The notes beneath the pieces are model-generated. The model did not search any database. It was given only the letters and a program-made list of their open reading frames with translations, and was not told where the DNA came from. This document shows, in pieces, positions 6,252-10,007 of a stretch of DNA of 10,007 bases; within the stretch, counting starts at the first letter, position 1; the number at the start of each line of letters is the position of its first letter. The stretch covers positions 1 to 10,007 of the forward strand of contig CAZIGW010000136.1 in NCBI GenBank assembly GCA_964538565.1. The letters are read 5' to 3'. The position numbers and the translations under genes are program-made. Source of the stretch: CAYVBN01 sp964538565 (GTDB lineage: Bacteria; Pseudomonadota; Alphaproteobacteria; Rhizobiales; Xanthobacteraceae).

Positions 6252-6514
6252 GATGCTCTTCCTCCCGTGCTCGTCGTCGGCCGCGACCGGGCGCATCGTT
6301 CGGCAGCGATCCGGACCCGGGCGGGACCGGCCTGCCGCCGATGTGGCTGACGTCGTGGCGCTGTGCTGGAAGTCGTCTCCAGACCCCCGGCAGATTACCG
6401 CGCTTCATTCGCTGCGTCATGCCGCCCGTGTCAACGACATTCGAACCGGCGCGGAACAAGCGTGCGGTCCGCGCTCGGCGCCGAAGGCGCGTTTTCCGCC
6501 CGATCGCACCGGAC

Positions 6515-6539
6515 GGAACGTGCGGGCGGGCACAACGTC
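6515..6539 (+). promoter_or_regulatory. Candidate EcfG (general stress response) promoter
   Basis: GGAAC (6515-6519), a 16-base spacer, then CGTC (6536-6539) differs at one base from the alphaproteobacterial EcfG consensus GGAAC-N16/17-CGTT. It points at the peptidoglycan-binding gene and would give a leader of roughly 130 bases. Confidence 0.35.
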
Positions 6540-6624
6540 GCAGGCCAGGGCAAGGCGGCCGACGCGGGCGGAGCGCTTCCACGCCCGCGAACGAATTGCG
6601 GGGGAGCCGCGTTACCCCAGCAAA

Positions 6625-6644
6625 GCCCGGTCCTCAGGCCGGGC
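6625..6644 (+). repeat. Hairpin in the leader of the peptidoglycan-binding gene
   Basis: GCCCGG (6625-6630) pairs with CCGGGC (6639-6644) around an 8-base loop, 35 bases before the start codon. No T-tract follows, so it is not a typical terminator. Confidence 0.35.
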
Positions 6645-6679
6645 ATTCCGATCAGAACTTCCGCCCAGGAGAACAGCTC

Positions 6680-7249
6680 ATGAAGAAACTCATCCTCGCT
6701 TCGGTTGCCGCCGCCGCCATTTCGTTCCCCGCGTTCGCTCAACAGAGCAAGGCGCCGGATCAGGGCAACATGACGAACAAGAGCGACACGTCGAACAAGA
6801 GCGACATGTCGAACCAGGGCAGCATGTCGGAGCAAAGCGGCGCGAATGAAAGCACGTCGAACCAGGCGTCCAGCCAGTCGAGCGGCCAGGCGATCTCGCC
6901 CGACAGCCTGAGCCAGAGCCAGGTGAAGCAGCTCCAGCAGGCACTCGACGAAAAGGGATTCAAGGTCGGCAAGGTCGACGGCAAATGGGGTCCCGAGACC
7001 GAGTCGGCGCTGCGCAAGTTCCAGGAGGCGCAGAAGCTTCCGTCAAAGGGTGAACTCGACCAGCAGACCGCAGCGGCGCTGGGGCTCAACGGATCCGAGT
7101 TCGGCGCCGCCCCGGAGACGACCGGCCAGGGCGAACGGCAACAGCAGACCACCGGCCAGGGCGAGCAGATGAAGAAGCAGGAGAACGCGCCCGCCGGCGA
7201 AAACCAGAACAACCAGTCGAGCCCCGGCGGGTCCGGCAACAAGTACTGA
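6680..7249 (+). CDS. Secreted peptidoglycan-binding-domain protein with low-complexity flanks
   Basis: The 189-aa product has a Sec signal peptide (MKKLILASVAAAAISFPAFA, cleavage at 20/21). One PG_binding_1 domain follows (about 76-137): SQVKQLQQALDEKGFKVGKVDGKWGPETESALRKFQ, with the usual VDGKWGPET turn, ending TAAALGL. On both sides lie disordered Ser/Asn/Gln/Gly-rich stretches. The N-terminal one carries four six-residue repeats (MTNKSD, TSNKSD, MSNQGS, MSEQSG; residues 31-54). The C-terminal one carries TTGQGE twice. No catalytic domain is present, so it probably only binds the cell wall. AGGAGA lies seven bases before the ATG, and this start alone gives the signal peptide. A strong terminator follows. 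Its role is unknown; the upstream EcfG-like site hints at stress expression. Confidence 0.88.
   Translation: MKKLILASVAAAAISFPAFAQQSKAPDQGNMTNKSDTSNKSDMSNQGSMSEQSGANESTSNQASSQSSGQAISPDSLSQSQVKQLQQALDEKGFKVGKVDGKWGPETESALRKFQEAQKLPSKGELDQQTAAALGLNGSEFGAAPETTGQGERQQQTTGQGEQMKKQENAPAGENQNNQSSPGGSGNKY
6770..6841 (+). repeat. Four imperfect 18-base tandem repeats inside the peptidoglycan-binding gene
   Basis: Units start at 6770, 6788, 6806 and 6824 and encode MTNKSD, TSNKSD, MSNQGS and MSEQSG. The first two differ at few bases and the last is the most diverged. The unit length is a multiple of three, so changes in copy number would keep the frame. Confidence 0.65.
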
Positions 7250-7260
7250 TCCGGCATCCC

Positions 7261-7277
7261 GCCGCTGAGCCAGCGGC
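7261..7277 (+). repeat. Perfect 7-bp hairpin after the peptidoglycan-binding gene
   Basis: GCCGCTG, loop AGC, CAGCGGC, 12 bases after the stop codon. It has no T-tract and may protect the 3' end or act together with the terminator at 7305-7351. Confidence 0.4.
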
Positions 7278-7304
7278 ACGGATCCGACCTCGCTGATGGA
7301 AAGC

Positions 7305-7351
7305 GCCGCGACCCTCCCCGGATGTCCGTCCCGCGGGGGTCGCGGCATTTT
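7305..7351 (+). terminator. Rho-independent terminator of the peptidoglycan-binding gene
   Basis: GCCGCGACCC (7305-7314) pairs perfectly with GGGTCGCGGC (7337-7346), and ATTTT follows directly. The 22-base loop can form a small inner stem (CGGA/TCCG). The position, 55 bases after the stop, suits it, and it isolates the gene from the downstream binding-protein gene. Confidence 0.75.
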
Positions 7352-7437
7352 GCTGATTCCGCACCCCGTCCGTTCCCCCGGCCGCGGCGCCGATGGCGTC
7401 GGGACTCTTCGCTTACGGCGGATCCAGAACCTGAGTT

Positions 7438-7459
7438 ATGCTTGCTCGATGCTTGCTCG
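7438..7459 (+). repeat. Perfect 11-base tandem repeat upstream of the NMT1-like gene
   Basis: ATGCTTGCTCG occurs twice in direct succession (7438-7448, 7449-7459), ending 28 bases before the start codon. The 11-base period is about one helical turn, as in some activator sites. A chance duplication is equally possible. Confidence 0.5.
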
Positions 7460-7487
7460 CAACAGAGAGTGAAGAGGGGGGAATGCG

Positions 7488-8543
7488 ATGGGCAGGACGA
7501 GATCGGGCTTCGGGCGGCGGGTCGTCATCGCCGGTGTCGGCTTCGCGGTGGGCGCTCTTGCGAGCGCGTTGTCGGCCCTGCCCTGGCTCCAGGGCCTTTC
7601 GCGCGTCGGCGCGCAGGCGGCCGAGCCCGTCACCGTGCGGGTCAACGCCTTTCCCAACGCCAAGGCGCTGCCGCTCTATGCCGGGCTCGCCGAGGGCATC
7701 TTCCTCAAGCACGGGATCAAGATGGAATTGCAGCTCACGCGCGGCTCCAAGGCGCAGCGCGAGGGGCTCGCCGCGGGCTCGTTCGAGGTCGCCCATTCGG
7801 CGCTCGACAACGCCATCGCGATGATCGAGGTGGCCAAGAAGGACGTCGTCATCGTCTCCGGCGGCGACAGCGGGATGAACGAATTCTACGTGCAGCCCGA
7901 CGTGAAATCCTTTGCCGACCTGCGCGGGCGAACCGTCGTGGTCGACGCGCCCGACACCGCCTATGCGCTGCAGGCCAAGAAGATCCTGCTCAAGTACGGC
8001 CTCAAGGACGGCGCGGACTACACCATCAAGCCGGTCGGCGCCGGGACCTACCGCTACAAGGCGATGATCGAGGACAAGGCGAACGCTGGCGGGATCCTCA
8101 ACCTGCCGTTCACGGTGCAGGCCGAGGAGAAGGGTCTCCACAGCCTCGGGCGCACGATCGATCTGCTCGGCCCCTACCAGGCGGTCGGGGCGTTCGTGCT
8201 GCGGCCCTGGGCGCGCGACAACGGACCCGCGCTCGAGAGCTATCTCGCCGCCTATGTGGAATCGCTGCGTTGGGTGCGCGATCCGGCGCACAAGGCCCAG
8301 TGCGTCGCGATCCTCACCGAGCGGCTGAAGCTCTCGCCGCACGCGGCGGAGCGGACCTACGAACAGCTCCTCGATCCGCAGTTCGGGTTCACGCCGGACG
8401 CGAAGTTCAACGTCGAAGGCTTCAAGAACATGCTGGCGCTGCGCGCCGAGATCGAGCACAAATCCGCCGCCGATCTGCCCGCCCCCGAACGCTACGTGGA
8501 TCTCGCCTACTACGACCGCGCGGTGAAGCGCCTCGGCAAGTGA
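7488..8543 (+). CDS. ABC transporter periplasmic substrate-binding protein, NMT1/SsuA-like
   Basis: A 351-aa periplasmic binding protein of the NMT1/SsuA/TauA type, a group that captures sulfonates, pyrimidine precursors, nitrate and other small organics. The N-terminus has twin arginines (GFGRRVVIAG, residues 7-16), a hydrophobic segment and a cleavage site near GAQA-AEP (about 44), so export may be by Tat or Sec. The mature part shows the family order: LPLYAGLAEGIFLKHGIKMEL (61-81), GLAAGSFEVAHSALDNAI (93-110), SFADLRGRTVVVDAPDTAYAL (141-161), and a helical C-terminal lobe. A G-rich ribosome site (AGAGGGGGG, ending near 7481) precedes the ATG. No permease or ATPase gene is adjacent, so the ligand and the transporter are unknown. 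Confidence 0.85.
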   Translation: MGRTRSGFGRRVVIAGVGFAVGALASALSALPWLQGLSRVGAQAAEPVTVRVNAFPNAKALPLYAGLAEGIFLKHGIKMELQLTRGSKAQREGLAAGSFEVAHSALDNAIAMIEVAKKDVVIVSGGDSGMNEFYVQPDVKSFADLRGRTVVVDAPDTAYALQAKKILLKYGLKDGADYTIKPVGAGTYRYKAMIEDKANAGGILNLPFTVQAEEKGLHSLGRTIDLLGPYQAVGAFVLRPWARDNGPALESYLAAYVESLRWVRDPAHKAQCVAILTERLKLSPHAAERTYEQLLDPQFGFTPDAKFNVEGFKNMLALRAEIEHKSAADLPAPERYVDLAYYDRAVKRLGK

Positions 8544-8590
8544 ATTATCGGTGCGCGTGGAGAAGACGCGTCGAGGCAAGAACCGAGAGC

Positions 8591-8614
8591 CCGGCTTTGA
8601 TTGCGTCAAGCCGG
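8591..8614 (+). terminator. Possible terminator hairpin after the NMT1-like gene
   Basis: CCGGCTT (8591-8597) pairs with AAGCCGG (8608-8614), 48 bases after the stop codon. No T-tract follows. AAGCC (8608-8612) can instead pair with GGCTT (8618-8622), so two exclusive folds exist. Confidence 0.35.
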
Positions 8615-8685
8615 AAAGGCTTCAGCTTTGGACCACGCCAAGACCCGCCCGGGCGGCGCCGGGGGCCGCGAAGCGCCGCAAACCC

Positions 8686-8714
8686 TTGACTCTCCGCCGC
8701 TTAGGGCCTATTTC
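8686..8714 (+). promoter_or_regulatory. groESL promoter, RpoH/sigma-70-like
   Basis: CTTGACT (TTGACT at 8686-8691), a 17-base spacer, then TATTTC (8709-8714, within CCTATTTC). TTGACT fits a sigma-70 -35. The CTTG plus CCTATTT pair also resembles alphaproteobacterial RpoH (sigma-32) heat-shock promoters. Transcription would start near 8720, just before the CIRCE element. Confidence 0.65.
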
Positions 8715-8724
8715 GGCGCCAGCC

Positions 8725-8751
8725 TTGGCACTCTCCGACCATGAGTGCCAA
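8725..8751. promoter_or_regulatory. CIRCE operator (HrcA binding site)
   Basis: TTGGCACTC-N9-GAGTGCCAA is a perfect dyad with the CIRCE spacing. It differs from the consensus TTAGCACTC-N9-GAGTGCTAA only by one symmetric change in each arm. It lies just after the predicted transcription start and 61 bases before groES, where HrcA is known to repress groESL. hrcA itself is not in the window. Confidence 0.92.
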
Positions 8752-8812
8752 GCACCTTTCCGAGCCGCCCAGTTCTGTCACAAGCCGCGCGCACCGCGCC
8801 GATGAGGAGCCC

Positions 8813-9112
8813 ATGGCCAAGCTGAATTTCCGCCCCCTGCACGACCGCGTGGTCGTGAAGCGCATCGATGCCGAGGAGAAGACCGCCGGCGGCATCATCA
8901 TTCCGGACACCGCCAAGGAGAAGCCGCAGCAGGGCAAGGTGGTGGCCGTCGGCCCCGGCGGGCGCGACGAGGCGGGCAAGCTCGTTCCGCTCGACGTGAA
9001 GGCCGGCGATACGGTGCTGTTCGGCAAGTGGTCGGGCACCGAGGTGAAGATCGACGGCGAAGAACTGCTGATCATGAAGGAATCCGACATCATGGGCGTG
9101 ATCGCCCAGTGA
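8813..9112 (+). CDS. groES: Co-chaperonin GroES
   Basis: The 99-aa GroES (Hsp10) subunit forms the seven-membered lid that closes the GroEL folding chamber in the cytoplasm. The sequence is canonical: MAKLNFRPLHDRVVVKRI at the N-terminus, the mobile loop around EEKTAGGIIIPDTAKEKPQQG (the III contacts GroEL), GKVVAVGPGGRDE, VKAGDTVLFGKWSGTEVKIDGEE, and the end LLIMKESDIMGVIAQ. GAGGAG lies three bases before the ATG at 8813. The frame is open back to an ATG at 8741, but that one lies inside the CIRCE element, so it is rejected. It precedes groEL by 29 bases in the usual operon and should share its heat-shock control. Confidence 0.97.
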   Translation: MAKLNFRPLHDRVVVKRIDAEEKTAGGIIIPDTAKEKPQQGKVVAVGPGGRDEAGKLVPLDVKAGDTVLFGKWSGTEVKIDGEELLIMKESDIMGVIAQ

Positions 9113-9141
9113 GGCCAACCGAGTTGCAGGAGTAGAGTGAG

Positions 9142-10007
<866 letters not shown>

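Larger units (their letters stand above)
6252..6679. other. Divergent intergenic region, 428 bases
   Basis: This region separates the minus-strand binding-protein gene from the plus-strand peptidoglycan-binding gene. Open frames crossing it are arginine-rich and lack ribosome sites, so I see no gene. On the minus strand, TTGACA (6434-6429) is a possible -35 for the binding-protein gene, but no good -10 stands at the right distance. On the plus strand a candidate EcfG promoter (6515-6539) and a hairpin (6625-6644) precede the downstream gene. Confidence 0.6.

Noticed and set aside
6341..6679. Upstream in-frame extension of the peptidoglycan-binding gene
   Set aside because: It is arginine-rich, has no ribosome site, and would put the signal peptide in mid-protein.
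7413..8609. A 398-codon open frame antisense to the NMT1-like binding protein
   Set aside because: The plus strand carries a complete binding protein with a signal peptide and ribosome site; the antisense frame is a codon-bias shadow.
8741..8812. N-terminal extension of GroES to an ATG at 8741
   Set aside because: That ATG is part of the CIRCE operator; GroES proteins start with MxxxxFRPLHDRV, as from 8813.

Overview
The window reads as chromosomal DNA of a GC-rich alphaproteobacterium, most likely Hyphomicrobiales (Rhizobiales). This rests on the high GC, the style of the YkuD L,D-transpeptidase, a groESL operon with a CIRCE operator, and clean AGGAG-type ribosome sites. The species cannot be named from sequence alone.

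Layout. 1-129: the right end of an IS481-family insertion sequence. It abuts the 3' end of a minus-strand periplasmic L,D-transpeptidase gene (131-919); the shared CTAG supplies the stop codons of both genes. 920-1197: a comparatively AT-rich divergent control region with three inverted repeats and a CtrA-like site. 1198-1920: a CheZ-family chemotaxis phosphatase with a FliM-like C-terminal peptide. 1982-4041: a minus-strand arsenic-resistance cluster, arsC, then arsN2 (TGATG overlap), then an ArsK-like MFS exporter. It is preceded on the same strand by a small lipoprotein gene (4069-4593). 4694-6251: a second minus-strand pair, a periplasmic iron-type (family 1) binding protein followed by a GlcG/HbpS-family protein, with no ABC permease or ATPase. 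6252-6679: a 428-base divergent intergenic region with a candidate EcfG promoter. 6680-7249: a secreted, low-complexity protein with one peptidoglycan-binding domain, followed by a strong terminator. 7488-8543: an NMT1/SsuA-like periplasmic binding protein. 8686-10007: heat-shock-type promoter, CIRCE operator, groES and the first 288 codons of groEL.

How the genes relate. Several products act in the envelope: transpeptidase, lipoprotein, peptidoglycan-binding protein and two binding proteins. The arsenic genes form one functional set: arsenate reduction, an ArsN2 acetyltransferase and export. groES-groEL is a standard chaperonin operon. The rest looks like ordinary accessory and housekeeping DNA rather than one novel system. 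The most informative observations are the IS481 junction, the CheZ with a FliM-like tail, and the ArsR-less arsC-arsN2-arsK set.
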